64,000 nt of DNA from Methanosarcina horonobensis HB-1 = JCM 15518 (GTDB taxonomy: Archaea; Halobacteriota; Methanosarcinia; Methanosarcinales; Methanosarcinaceae), in assembly GCF_000970285.1 (NCBI RefSeq), contig NZ_CP009516.1, positions 1,281,036 through 1,345,035 on the forward strand. Direction: 5' to 3'. The translations under genes were made by a program, and so were the position numbers. The notes under the pieces were generated by a model. The model saw nothing but the letters and a program-made list of their open reading frames with translations. It was not told the DNA's origin and ran no database searches. Below, piece after piece: positions 17,546-25,281 of this stretch. Every line of letters begins with the position of its first letter. The first letter of the stretch is position 1.

Positions 17546-17620
17546 ATATATTTTAAAAAAGATGCTTATTGCAACAAATAAATCAAAAACCAAGATAAGT
17601 AAAAAACAAGTGAGGGAAAC

Positions 17621-18049
17621 ATGTCTACAGAAGAGAACAAAGCAATAGTTCACCGATTCTTTGAAGAAGGCCCTTCTAAAGGAAATCTGAGTATTGCTGA
17701 TGAATTGTTGTCACCTGATTTCACTTTACATGTTCCTCTTCCTGCTTCTCCAGGGATCGAGGGAATTAATGAAGTAATTACTGCATGCAGGGCAGCCTTC
17801 GAGCACCTTAAAGTTACAATTGAGGACATGGTTGCCGAGGGTAACAATGTGACTGCTCGTTTCACAGCTCGCGGTATACATAAAGGGAATTTTATGGGGT
17901 TACCGGCTACAGGAAAGCCAATAACTCTGACCGGTATAGAGATTTTTCGCATTAAAGATGGTAAAATTGCTGAGTTATGGGGTGAGGCTAACCTCCTTGG
18001 TCTGATGCAACAGCTCGGGATTATTCCTGTGCCTGTGAACCAGGGTTAA
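17621..18049 (+). CDS. SnoaL-like / ester cyclase family protein
   Basis: The 142-residue protein has the NTF2-like fold pattern of SnoaL-type proteins: an opening helix ENKAIVHRFFEEGPSKGNLS, then DELLSPDFTLHVP, TARFTARGIHKGNFMGLPAT and a final EIFRIKDGKIAELWGEANLL. Such proteins are often uncharacterised hydrolases or isomerases. It is a single domain of normal family length. SD GAGGG is 7-8 nt upstream of the ATG. It follows the CGGC gene in the same direction by 75 nt. No ligand or reaction can be assigned. Confidence 0.85.
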   Translation: MSTEENKAIVHRFFEEGPSKGNLSIADELLSPDFTLHVPLPASPGIEGINEVITACRAAFEHLKVTIEDMVAEGNNVTARFTARGIHKGNFMGLPATGKPITLTGIEIFRIKDGKIAELWGEANLLGLMQQLGIIPVPVNQG

Positions 18050-18140
18050 GTTTCATCAGATGCGCCTATCTTCTTAAATTATTTTATTCATCTGAAAATC
18101 CGTGGTAAAACACAACTTACGAATAAGCCAGGGTAGTAAT

Positions 18141-18596
18141 ATGAGTAATGATACAACTCGGGACCGGAATACAGAAGAAGATGAAAATTACGAAGGTGCA
18201 AATCCTGAGCTTCAGGACCTTCCTCTTCCCAAAACAGATAGTATGCTGTATTTGATTCTGAACTCTTTAAATCAGAATATAGCAAACTTTAATGCATATT
18301 TAAAATTTAAGAACTATATCTCTGAAGACAGCTTAAATGCCGAGCTCTTGAAAAGAAGCATGGGTATCCACAGAGATTTCTCTGCTCTTTTTTTGCACAC
18401 CAAAGAAGAACTGGTATTCATTTATCCGGAACTTCTGGAGAAAGCAGAAAGAATACTATTCAAAGGGGAAGCAGGCACTGACTTCATAAAGTATACCTGC
18501 AAAATGAGCAAAATAATAGATGATTACAAAACCGTGCTGTACAGGGAAGGTTATTTACCGGATTTTAAACGGCAGTTAATGTTAACAGATACTTGA
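18141..18596 (+). CDS. Hypothetical acidic helical protein
   Basis: I do not recognise the family. The protein of about 151 residues is acidic at its N-terminus (TTRDRNTEEDENYEGANPEL) and then appears all helical (MLYLILNSLNQNIANFNAYL, LLEKAERILFKGEAGTDF). There are no TM segments or metal motifs, and only one Cys. I place the start at ATG 18141 with AGGG upstream. A GTG at 18102 would add 13 residues. It lies in the redox gene run between the SnoaL-like protein and the ferredoxin. Confidence 0.7.
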   Translation: MSNDTTRDRNTEEDENYEGANPELQDLPLPKTDSMLYLILNSLNQNIANFNAYLKFKNYISEDSLNAELLKRSMGIHRDFSALFLHTKEELVFIYPELLEKAERILFKGEAGTDFIKYTCKMSKIIDDYKTVLYREGYLPDFKRQLMLTDT

Positions 18597-18656
18597 TTCG
18601 CTATGTATCTCAACAATTTTTTTATAAAAAGCTAAACAAGAAGGGGGTCAATTTTC

Positions 18657-19025
18657 ATGGTAAAACGAACAATTATTAAAATTGATGAGGAAAAATGCAC
18701 AGGCTGTGGAAAATGTGTTGCACCCTGTGCTGAAGGCGCCATTCAAATAATCAATGGAAAAGCAAAAGTCGTATCCGAGGAACTCTGCGACGGTATGGGG
18801 TACTGCATCGGTATCTGTCCCGAGGGCGCTCTTTCTATTGAAGAAAGGCATACAGTTGAATTCAACAGGGAAAAAGCCGAGTCCCAGCCTAAAAAGCAAG
18901 ATATCTCAATTCGCTGCTTCCAGTGCGGAGCCGGAGAAGATACCCACTATCTCATGCCCCTCAGGCACAATATGGAGAGCATCTGGGTCTGTACTCGCTG
19001 CCTGCCTAAGTTGATTCACGGCTAA
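18657..19025 (+). CDS. Two-cluster ferredoxin with C-terminal zinc-ribbon-like tail
   Basis: Residues 1-65 are a 2[4Fe-4S] ferredoxin: CTGCGKCVAPCAEG for one cluster and CDGMGYCIGICPEG for the other. The second is unusual in having C-x5-C (CDGMGYC) where canonical domains have C-x2-C-x2-C, so cluster II may be altered. The extra C-terminal part (to residue 122) holds CFQCG and CTRC, spaced like a zinc ribbon. It may dock the protein to a partner such as the siroheme protein. The SD is GGGGG 8-9 nt upstream of ATG 18657. Its 3' end is duplicated downstream (see 19098). Confidence 0.88.
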   Translation: MVKRTIIKIDEEKCTGCGKCVAPCAEGAIQIINGKAKVVSEELCDGMGYCIGICPEGALSIEERHTVEFNREKAESQPKKQDISIRCFQCGAGEDTHYLMPLRHNMESIWVCTRCLPKLIHG

Positions 19026-19097
19026 CACTTTACCTTTTATCCGTAGTCCTCTTGAGCGCAGCGAAAAGGACCTCGTTCTCCCAAAGCGAAATTCGGG

Positions 19098-19151
19098 ATG
19101 GAGAGCATCTGGGTCTGTACTCGCTGCCTGCCCAGATTAATCCATGGTTAA
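19098..19151 (+). pseudogene. Duplicated 3' end of the ferredoxin gene
   Basis: Positions 19098-19132 repeat 18972-19006 exactly (35 nt). The following codons to the stop encode LPRLIHG compared with LPKLIHG in the real gene. Only this terminal fragment of the second copy remains. The conservative Lys/Arg change with intact frame and stop suggests remains of a once complete paralog rather than a recent slippage. Confidence 0.75.
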
Positions 19152-19283
19152 TCTATTTCCTTAAAAAGCTCCAATTTTTTCTTTTCCCGTCCTTCACCTT
19201 TGTGAACTCGAATCCGAAGCTCAGGAATAGATAAATAATATGCACATAGATTCTAATGTAACTTCAAATGGGGGTTAACCAAT

Positions 19284-19646
19284 ATGGAAGAGCATAAAGA
19301 CCTGGAACACGAAGAATTACTGGAAAGTATGAGTGAAAAACTGGGTTTTACTCCGCATATCCTCGAAATTCTCGGAGACCTTGACGGTGAATCATTAAAA
19401 AAATATAACAGATGCAACAAAAAACTGCTGTCAGACGGTGCCCTGCCTGCAAAGGTAAAAATTTTGGTAGCTCTTGCAGTCGTCGCATCCAAACAATGTG
19501 AAAGATGTACTGTTGTACAGATGCAGAGTGCCCTCAAGAACGGTGCTACCAAAGAAGAAATAATGGAACTTATGGATGTCATATTCATAACCTCGGGGGC
19601 TCCTGCCGTAGCAGCTTGTAGAGATGCGCTAAAACTACTCAAATAA
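19284..19646 (+). CDS. Carboxymuconolactone decarboxylase / AhpD-like protein
   Basis: A 120-residue all-alpha protein of the CMD/AhpD family. The signature region is [20 protein letters not shown], in which CERC is the redox-active C-x2-C and the family's proton-relay His position three residues after the second Cys is changed to Gln/Met. The helix [20 protein letters not shown] follows. AhpD-like proteins act as disulfide reductants for peroxidases or as decarboxylases. With C-x2-C present, a thiol-disulfide role fits the surrounding redox genes better. The plus-strand run probably ends here. Confidence 0.85.
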   Translation: MEEHKDLEHEELLESMSEKLGFTPHILEILGDLDGESLKKYNRCNKKLLSDGALPAKVKILVALAVVASKQCERCTVVQMQSALKNGATKEEIMELMDVIFITSGAPAVAACRDALKLLK

Positions 19647-19830
19647 AAATCAAATAAAACTGAAAAACTGAGAAAATTGAAATATAGATTTAATCTCCTC
19701 AGTTCGGAAACACTTTTCTGGAATTTTCCAATAACAGAAACATTTCTTGCATAAGGCGCAGGTCTTTCTCTGCATCTTATGCATGTCTTTTTTCGAAACT
19801 GTTTTAAGATATTAGAGCCCAGATTTCCCC

Positions 19831-20685
19831 ATGCAGAATGAACGACTCCTGCAGGAAGTTGGTCTTAATGCTTATGAAGCAGCTGCCTATCTTTCTTTGT
19901 TGAAACTCGGTGTTTCCGAAGCAAGTGCCATATACAGGGATTCAGAGGTACCCTATGGGAAAATCTACACTGTCCTTGAGTCTCTGGCCGGAAAAGGCTT
20001 TGTGGAAGTCCAGGCTTCAAGGCCAAAAAAGTTCAGAGCAGTCGACCCCGAGCTTTCTCTGGACACTATTTTTGAGAGGAAAAAAGCTGAAATCGAAAGG
20101 GAGATGGCGGTTTTAAAAGCCTCTATAGAAGAAGCAAAACAGGCCCTGAAAGCTGTTCCTAATCAAAAACGAAAGGATGAGATCTTCTGGACTACAGCTA
20201 TCACCGAATCCGAAATTAAAAAATTTGCTGTTTCTATTTATGGAGAAGTAAAAAAATCAATTTGCATCATTCCCCCTATCTTCGGAATCCCAATTGTTTT
20301 CTACCTGCTTCCGGAAATAACAAAGGCTATTGACAAGGGAGTCAGGATCAGGCTGATGGTTTCTCCGCGTTTCAGGGCTCTCACCTCCATGCTTTCCAAC
20401 CAGGAGGGAGAAATTCTTGAAAAACTGAAAAAAGGTCTTGATATCAGGCTGGTCCAGAATTTCAACTCCTGTTTCGGGATTGCCGATGACAGCATAGTTG
20501 TTCTTTTCCAGCCCCATCCGGCAGACCGTGACAGGGTACTTTCGGTAGTGAAAATCCGGGACGCAGGGCTTGCAAAAAACCTGAAAGATGAGTTTGAACT
20601 TCTCTGGAGTGCAGGAGAGAAGCTTGACCTTCAGGAGGAACTGGAAGAGCCGCAGAGACTGAGGAAGAAAAATCCGAAAAACTAA
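19831..20685 (+). CDS. TrmB-like transcriptional regulator
   Basis: The 284-residue protein has the complete TrmB layout. A winged helix covers residues 1-70 (LQEVGLNAYEAAAYLSLLKL, then YGKIYTVLESLAGKGFVEVQ), with a coiled-coil region (FERKKAEIEREMAVLKASIE) and a PLD-like effector-binding domain from about residue 110 (EIFWTTAITESEIKKFAV to DEFELLWSAG). TrmB proteins control sugar, energy or methanogenesis genes. It starts leaderless or nearly so: no SD precedes ATG 19831. It is followed by pheA 82 nt later on the same strand, but functional linkage is not clear. Confidence 0.88.
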   Translation: MQNERLLQEVGLNAYEAAAYLSLLKLGVSEASAIYRDSEVPYGKIYTVLESLAGKGFVEVQASRPKKFRAVDPELSLDTIFERKKAEIEREMAVLKASIEEAKQALKAVPNQKRKDEIFWTTAITESEIKKFAVSIYGEVKKSICIIPPIFGIPIVFYLLPEITKAIDKGVRIRLMVSPRFRALTSMLSNQEGEILEKLKKGLDIRLVQNFNSCFGIADDSIVVLFQPHPADRDRVLSVVKIRDAGLAKNLKDEFELLWSAGEKLDLQEELEEPQRLRKKNPKN

Positions 20686-20767
20686 AAATTCAGATTTTTC
20701 AGATTTTCAAACTTTCAGATTGGTTAATCAAAAAATTATTATTACCATCCCCCCAATTAACCTTCAG

Positions 20768-21766
20768 ATGATTATAGGCATGATGGGGCCGGAAGGCTCA
20801 TATTCGGAAAGGGCTGCAAAACTATGGGCTCTGAAAAATGGCCTGAGGGATGTAGAGTTTCGTTACTTTGCAGATATCGAAGATGCTTTCCTGGCTGCGG
20901 TTAAAGGAAAAGCAGATATCTCCGTAATCCCTGTAGAAAACTCCATAGAGGGTTCGGTAGGGGTTACCCTCGATCTCCTTCTTGAAAACGGGGCTGTGAT
21001 TATTGGAGAAATAGTCGTCAAAATCGAGCACTGCCTTCTCTCAAAAGGCGGGCCCGAGAAGATCAGGGTCATTCTTTCTCATCCCCAGGGGCTTGCCCAG
21101 TGCAGGCATTTCCTGAAAAAACATTTTCCCGAAGCTGAACTTCGGAGTACGGGCAGCACTTCCCATGCAGCCAGGCTGGCAGGGGAATTTGAGGAAATGG
21201 CAGCAATTGCGTCCCCTGAGGCTGCAGAGCGCTATGGGCTCAAAATCCTGCTCTCAAATGTCCAGGACAGGAAAGAAAACTATACCCGTTTTCTTGTTAT
21301 TCGGAGTGAAAAAAAGATTCCATCGGACCGGACTCAGGGAGGTGCGGGAGTTGATATGGAGTCATACTCTGACTCCTGCATGAGTTCAGGACACAGGCTG
21401 CATTCCGAATCCGGAGCCGGGATAGAAAGGACAGGTCTTTCTGCCTGCAAAACATCTCTCATCGTATATCTGGAAAAAGACAGGCCAGGAGCATTATATG
21501 AACTTCTGGGAGCTTTTGCAAAAAGAGGAATTAATCTTACAAAAATAGAGTCCAGGCCTTCTAAAAAAGAGCTCGGAGACTACTACTTCTATATCGATTT
21601 TGAAGGTCATACGGGCGATGCACTTATAAAAGATGCCCTGGAAGATATAAAATCAAAAGCCGGCACAAAATCAAAATCCAACGCCTTAAAAGTGCTGGGT
21701 TCCTACCCGGCTTTTAAAAACTCAGGCTCGGCAAGCGTAAATACAGAGACACAGGAGACACAATAA
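20768..21766 (+). CDS. pheA: Prephenate dehydratase
   Basis: Converts prephenate to phenylpyruvate in phenylalanine synthesis, in the cytoplasm. The catalytic domain begins MGPEGSYSERAAKLWAL and includes IPVENSIEGSVG and the essential T-R-F motif in ENYTRFLVI. An ACT regulatory domain follows an insertion of about 45 residues and reads RPGALYELLGAFAKRGINLT with ESRPSKKELGDYYFYIDFEG. The ESRP motif is the Phe-binding, feedback-inhibition signature. I use ATG 20768. The frame is open back to TTG 20720. No mutase domain is fused. The 3' end contains a short duplication at 21751-21795. Confidence 0.92.
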   Translation: MIIGMMGPEGSYSERAAKLWALKNGLRDVEFRYFADIEDAFLAAVKGKADISVIPVENSIEGSVGVTLDLLLENGAVIIGEIVVKIEHCLLSKGGPEKIRVILSHPQGLAQCRHFLKKHFPEAELRSTGSTSHAARLAGEFEEMAAIASPEAAERYGLKILLSNVQDRKENYTRFLVIRSEKKIPSDRTQGGAGVDMESYSDSCMSSGHRLHSESGAGIERTGLSACKTSLIVYLEKDRPGALYELLGAFAKRGINLTKIESRPSKKELGDYYFYIDFEGHTGDALIKDALEDIKSKAGTKSKSNALKVLGSYPAFKNSGSASVNTETQETQ

Positions 21767-21795
21767 AAGTGCTACAGGAGACACAATAAAGTGCT
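21751..21795. repeat. Near-perfect 22-23 bp tandem duplication at the pheA stop
   Basis: The unit acaggagacacaataaaagt plus gct occurs at 21751-21773 and again, one A shorter, at 21774-21795. The first copy contains the pheA stop codon, so the duplication extends beyond the gene without changing the protein. Confidence 0.8.
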
Positions 21796-22083
21796 TTCTG
21801 GCGGTAGAGTTACTCAGCATCAGACTTCCGGATAACCAGGAAGCCTTCCAGGTTCATAAATGAGTTTCCGGTTCAGAAAAAGGAGTCTGGCACGGATACA
21901 TTGCAGGAAGATACTTATGAAGGGAACCTGCTTACGGAATGTATACCTTACATTTATATAGTATCTTTATATAGTATCTTTTTGTAATATCTTCCTACAG
22001 TATCTTTATATGTCTTTATCTATCTTTATATAACAGTCTTAAGTATAATAACGCCGGAATATTCGGTTGCGGAAGGGAGCAAA
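21796..22083. other. Intergenic region with TATA-rich microrepeats
   Basis: At about 21950-22045 the motif tttatatagtatct recurs in part or whole about five times before the membrane-protein gene at 22084. It offers several TATA-like boxes, so the start point for the vWA operon may be multiple. The SD for 22084 is GAAGGGAG. Confidence 0.5.
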
Positions 22084-22974
22084 ATGGCTCTGGAGATTGA
22101 AAATATTGTAAACAAATATGAATCGGTTCTGAAAAAATATAGAGGACTCTATGTTTTCGCAGACCTTCTTGCAACGTTTCTGGTTCTCTACGCCCTTTTT
22201 GTGCTCCTGAACATGAGAGATATTTTTTTGATGTTTACCACCTTCGAGCCCTATACAGGTGCAAAATACGGCATTCTTGGTTTTGAGATTGTCTTTGAGA
22301 CCCTGGGGCTGATTATTCTTGACTTTGTCCTTTCTCTCATACTCACAGCAATCAGATATTACAGGTCTGAAAAGAAAGACGCGATTTCCCTGATTGAAGA
22401 AAAATACCCCGTGCTCAAGGAGAGAATGAGGACAGCATATGATAACCGGGATACGGATAACATTATTGTGCGCGACCTGATAGGCGGCGTCATAATAGAC
22501 TCCAAGCCCGTGAAATCCTCTGCCTTCCTTAACAGAAAAAAACTTAAAAAAGATGTTCTGGTAACCTTCTTTGCTGTCGCGGTTCTGGCATATGTTGCCC
22601 TGACCGGGTATCAGACAACTCTCAGCCCTACAGACTTCAGTGAAGTTATCGAGAGCATTCCCTTCCCTGGTTCGGGTTCGGATCTCGTTTCTGTAGAGGA
22701 AAACGGTGGTACTTCCGCAGACCCTGGCAATGAAGAGCTTTTTGGAGAACCTGCCGTTATAGTAGTTGAGGGCAGGGATATAGACTTAAAGATACCTCCG
22801 GGTGTGGGACAGGGATTTACGAGCCAGGAAGAAGGAGAACAGAATAACGGATCATTTGTTCAGTCGGATATCTACAACCCGGAAGCCATTGCTTCTCAGA
22901 CTTATTATGAGAACCTTCCCGAGGGGTACAGGAGTGTTATCCGGAGTTACTTTGAACAGCTTGCAGAAGAATGA
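22084..22974 (+). CDS. Membrane protein of the MoxR/vWA operon
   Basis: The 296-residue protein has two N-terminal TM segments (about residues 22-42 and 65-88), a cytoplasmic charged segment (RYYRSEKKDAISLIEEKYP), a third TM segment near residue 160-180 and an extracytoplasmic acidic tail with IPFPGSGSD and ENLPEGYRSVIRSYF. I recognise no named function. It is the first gene of a five-gene plus-strand set with MoxR, DUF58 and two vWA proteins. In related Bat-type systems comparable membrane proteins take part in an envelope-associated complex. The tail may interact with the vWA domains of its neighbours. Confidence 0.8.
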   Translation: MALEIENIVNKYESVLKKYRGLYVFADLLATFLVLYALFVLLNMRDIFLMFTTFEPYTGAKYGILGFEIVFETLGLIILDFVLSLILTAIRYYRSEKKDAISLIEEKYPVLKERMRTAYDNRDTDNIIVRDLIGGVIIDSKPVKSSAFLNRKKLKKDVLVTFFAVAVLAYVALTGYQTTLSPTDFSEVIESIPFPGSGSDLVSVEENGGTSADPGNEELFGEPAVIVVEGRDIDLKIPPGVGQGFTSQEEGEQNNGSFVQSDIYNPEAIASQTYYENLPEGYRSVIRSYFEQLAEE

Positions 22975-23241
22975 TATGAAAATCGCCTTAAGTTAGACTT
23001 ACCGGCAGTTTTAGACTTACCTCTATTCAGTTTAATTGAAACTTACCTGTATTCATTTACCTGTATTCATTTAATTGAAAGTTATCGGAAAGCAGTTTTT
23101 GAATAACAGACTGTATAAATCAACAGCTGTATCTGAAGTAACAGTCAGGCTGTTTTTAAAAACACTCTGTTGCAGGAAAGGATATGGTTCAGTAGAGCGG
23201 GCGTCGCCGCAAAAAACAGCAATTCAAAGGGTGAAGCAGAT

Positions 23242-24216
23242 ATGAATGAGAATAGTACCGATTCGGGGCAGGCCTCCACGACCTACCAGAACGCAGGCAG
23301 GATTTTTAAAAGTTTCTTTGAAGAGATCGGAAATGTCATAGTGGGTCAGAACAGGGTAGTGGAACAGATCATAATCTCAATCCTCTGTGAAGGGCACGCC
23401 CTTGTGGAAAGCAATCCCGGGCTTGGAAAGACCCTGATGATCTCCACGATTTCAAAGGCAATGAACCTCAAGTTCAGCAGAATTCAGTGTACCCCTGACC
23501 TGATGCCTTCGGATATCACAGGAACCAATGTGATTCTGGAGACAGATCACAAAAAAGAGTTCAAATTTGAACCCGGACCTGTTTTTGCAAACATTGTACT
23601 TGCAGATGAGGTCAACCGTGCTTCCCCGAAAACCCAGTCTGCCCTGCTCGAAGCCATGCAGGAAAAACAGGTAACTGTCGGAAACGATACCTTCCTGCTT
23701 GACCGCCCTTTCTTCATTCTTGCTACCCAGAACCCCATAGAAATGGAGGGAACCTACCCCCTTCCCGAAGCCCAGTTAGACCGTTTCCTCCTGAAGATCC
23801 TTGTAGACTATCCTTCCTTTGAAGAAGAAATGGAGATCATAAACCGTTACACAAAGTCAGAAACCCCGAGGATTACCAAGGGCCTTGACAAATCCACACT
23901 TCTCGATCTGCAGAAACTTACCAGGCAGGTCCCTATCTCGGAAGAGCTCAAGGAGCGCGTCCTTAATATTGTGGCAATGACCCGTAAAGACAAAGAGCAT
24001 ATTGAGTATGGAGCTTCTCCTCGCGCCTCAATTGGCCTTATTCTTGCAGCAAAAGCGAGAGCCCTTATACAGGGCAGGAACTTTGTGAGCAAAGAGGACA
24101 TTGATTACATGGCTTACCCTGTCCTCCGCCACAGGCTTATCCTTACCTTCGAAGCCGAAAGAAGCGGAATGACCCCTGATCAGGCGATTGAAGAAATTTT
24201 AAAGAAGGTTAAATGA
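23242..24216 (+). CDS. MoxR-type AAA ATPase
   Basis: An AAA_3 ATPase of 324 residues. The Walker A region is VESNPGLGKT, where the usual first Gly is Ser. Walker B is VLADEVNRA, sensor 1 is FILATQNPIE, and the arginine-bearing QLDRFLLKI follows. A C-terminal lid contains SPRASIGLILAAKARALIQG. MoxR ATPases act as chaperones that mature or activate complexes, usually together with vWA partner proteins encoded beside them, as here. I prefer ATG 23242 (GGGTGAAG upstream). The frame is open to TTG 23170. A 180-nt gap with hairpins separates it from the DUF58 gene. Confidence 0.92.
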   Translation: MNENSTDSGQASTTYQNAGRIFKSFFEEIGNVIVGQNRVVEQIIISILCEGHALVESNPGLGKTLMISTISKAMNLKFSRIQCTPDLMPSDITGTNVILETDHKKEFKFEPGPVFANIVLADEVNRASPKTQSALLEAMQEKQVTVGNDTFLLDRPFFILATQNPIEMEGTYPLPEAQLDRFLLKILVDYPSFEEEMEIINRYTKSETPRITKGLDKSTLLDLQKLTRQVPISEELKERVLNIVAMTRKDKEHIEYGASPRASIGLILAAKARALIQGRNFVSKEDIDYMAYPVLRHRLILTFEAERSGMTPDQAIEEILKKVK

Positions 24217-24340
24217 AACAGGTAAAAATGAAACAGGTAAATATCCGAAGTGAGAGCTGACAGACACGTTGGAGTCTGAAAGACCTGTAATTGAGCAGGT
24301 TCTTAGAACAAAGCCGTAAAGGATAACAAGAAAAAAACTA

Positions 24341-24376
24341 AAACCCCCCGGGTTTTTCAGGTCCGGTAGAACCGGG
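24341..24376 (+). terminator. Two small hairpins between moxR and the DUF58 gene
   Basis: AAACCC/GGGTTT with a CCC loop (24341-24355) runs into a T-stretch. A second hairpin, CCGGT/ACCGG, follows at 24363-24375. This could attenuate read-through from moxR or be an RNA processing site. The following gene starts only 22 nt later, so full termination seems unlikely. Confidence 0.35.
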
Positions 24377-24397
24377 CTTTTCGGTTGACGATCCAGA

Positions 24398-25279
24398 ATG
24401 ACTCGCACAAAACAAAAAATCGAAACGGACTTTTTCAAGCAGCTTGACCGATTTACCTTTTCTGTCAGGAAGAGGGTGTCTACTGTCTATGCCGGGAACC
24501 GTCCGTCAACCCGAAGCGGACACGGTATTGATACTATCGGGTTCAGAGAATACGACTCAAGCGACGCTTTGAAAGATATAGACTGGAAGGCTTATGCGAG
24601 GACTGAAAAGCTCTATGTAAGGCAGTTTGAAGAAGAAAAAACCCTTACAACCCATATCCTTCTGGATGCCAGCAAAAGCATGGATTACCCTGAAAAAGGG
24701 ACTTCAAAATTCGAGTATTCTGCCATGCTCGCTGCAGGTTTTGCTTATATGGTTACCAAATATAATGATAGGTTTGCCATATCCACTTTTACGGAAGAGA
24801 TTGACATCAATAAACCCGGCAGAGGTAAGAAGAACCTTTTGAGGGCAATCGACCGGCTCAGTGAACTTGAACTTTCAGGCGGAACTTCCATCGGGGAAGC
24901 CGTTATGAAGTACAGCCGGGAGATCAAGTCCAGATCCCTTGTAATCCTTATTTCGGACTTCATGCAGGACCCTGAAGCAATAGACACTGCTCTGTACAGG
25001 CTTTCCGACCATGACCTTATAGTTATTCAGGTGCTCGACCCCACGGAAAAAGTGCTTCCCCTTCAGGGAAACAGCAAGCTCATAGACCTTGAAACAGGAG
25101 AAGACATAAGGACTTACATAAGTGATAAGTTCAAGGAACGCTATACGCAGAAGCTTGACGACCACAGTGCAAGGATCAAGAAGACTTGCATGAAGGTCGG
25201 AGCCGAGTTTTACACCTTTACAACCGACACTCCTGTTTTTAATGCTTTCTACCATACAATCAGGAGAAGGAGACGCTAA
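24398..25279 (+). CDS. DUF58 domain protein
   Basis: The 293-residue soluble protein starts with the DUF58 core (RSGHGIDTIGFREYDSSDAL, then KDIDWKAYART, about residues 40-70). A vWA-like fold continues, with LLDASKSM near residue 92 as a MIDAS-like D-x-S-x-S element and LVILISDFMQDPEAI later. DUF58 proteins occur next to MoxR ATPases and are thought to be their targets or adaptors. It ends 2 nt before the next gene, so translation is probably coupled. No membrane segment is visible, so it should be cytoplasmic. Confidence 0.9.
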   Translation: MTRTKQKIETDFFKQLDRFTFSVRKRVSTVYAGNRPSTRSGHGIDTIGFREYDSSDALKDIDWKAYARTEKLYVRQFEEEKTLTTHILLDASKSMDYPEKGTSKFEYSAMLAAGFAYMVTKYNDRFAISTFTEEIDINKPGRGKKNLLRAIDRLSELELSGGTSIGEAVMKYSREIKSRSLVILISDFMQDPEAIDTALYRLSDHDLIVIQVLDPTEKVLPLQGNSKLIDLETGEDIRTYISDKFKERYTQKLDDHSARIKKTCMKVGAEFYTFTTDTPVFNAFYHTIRRRRR

Positions 25280-25281
25280 AA

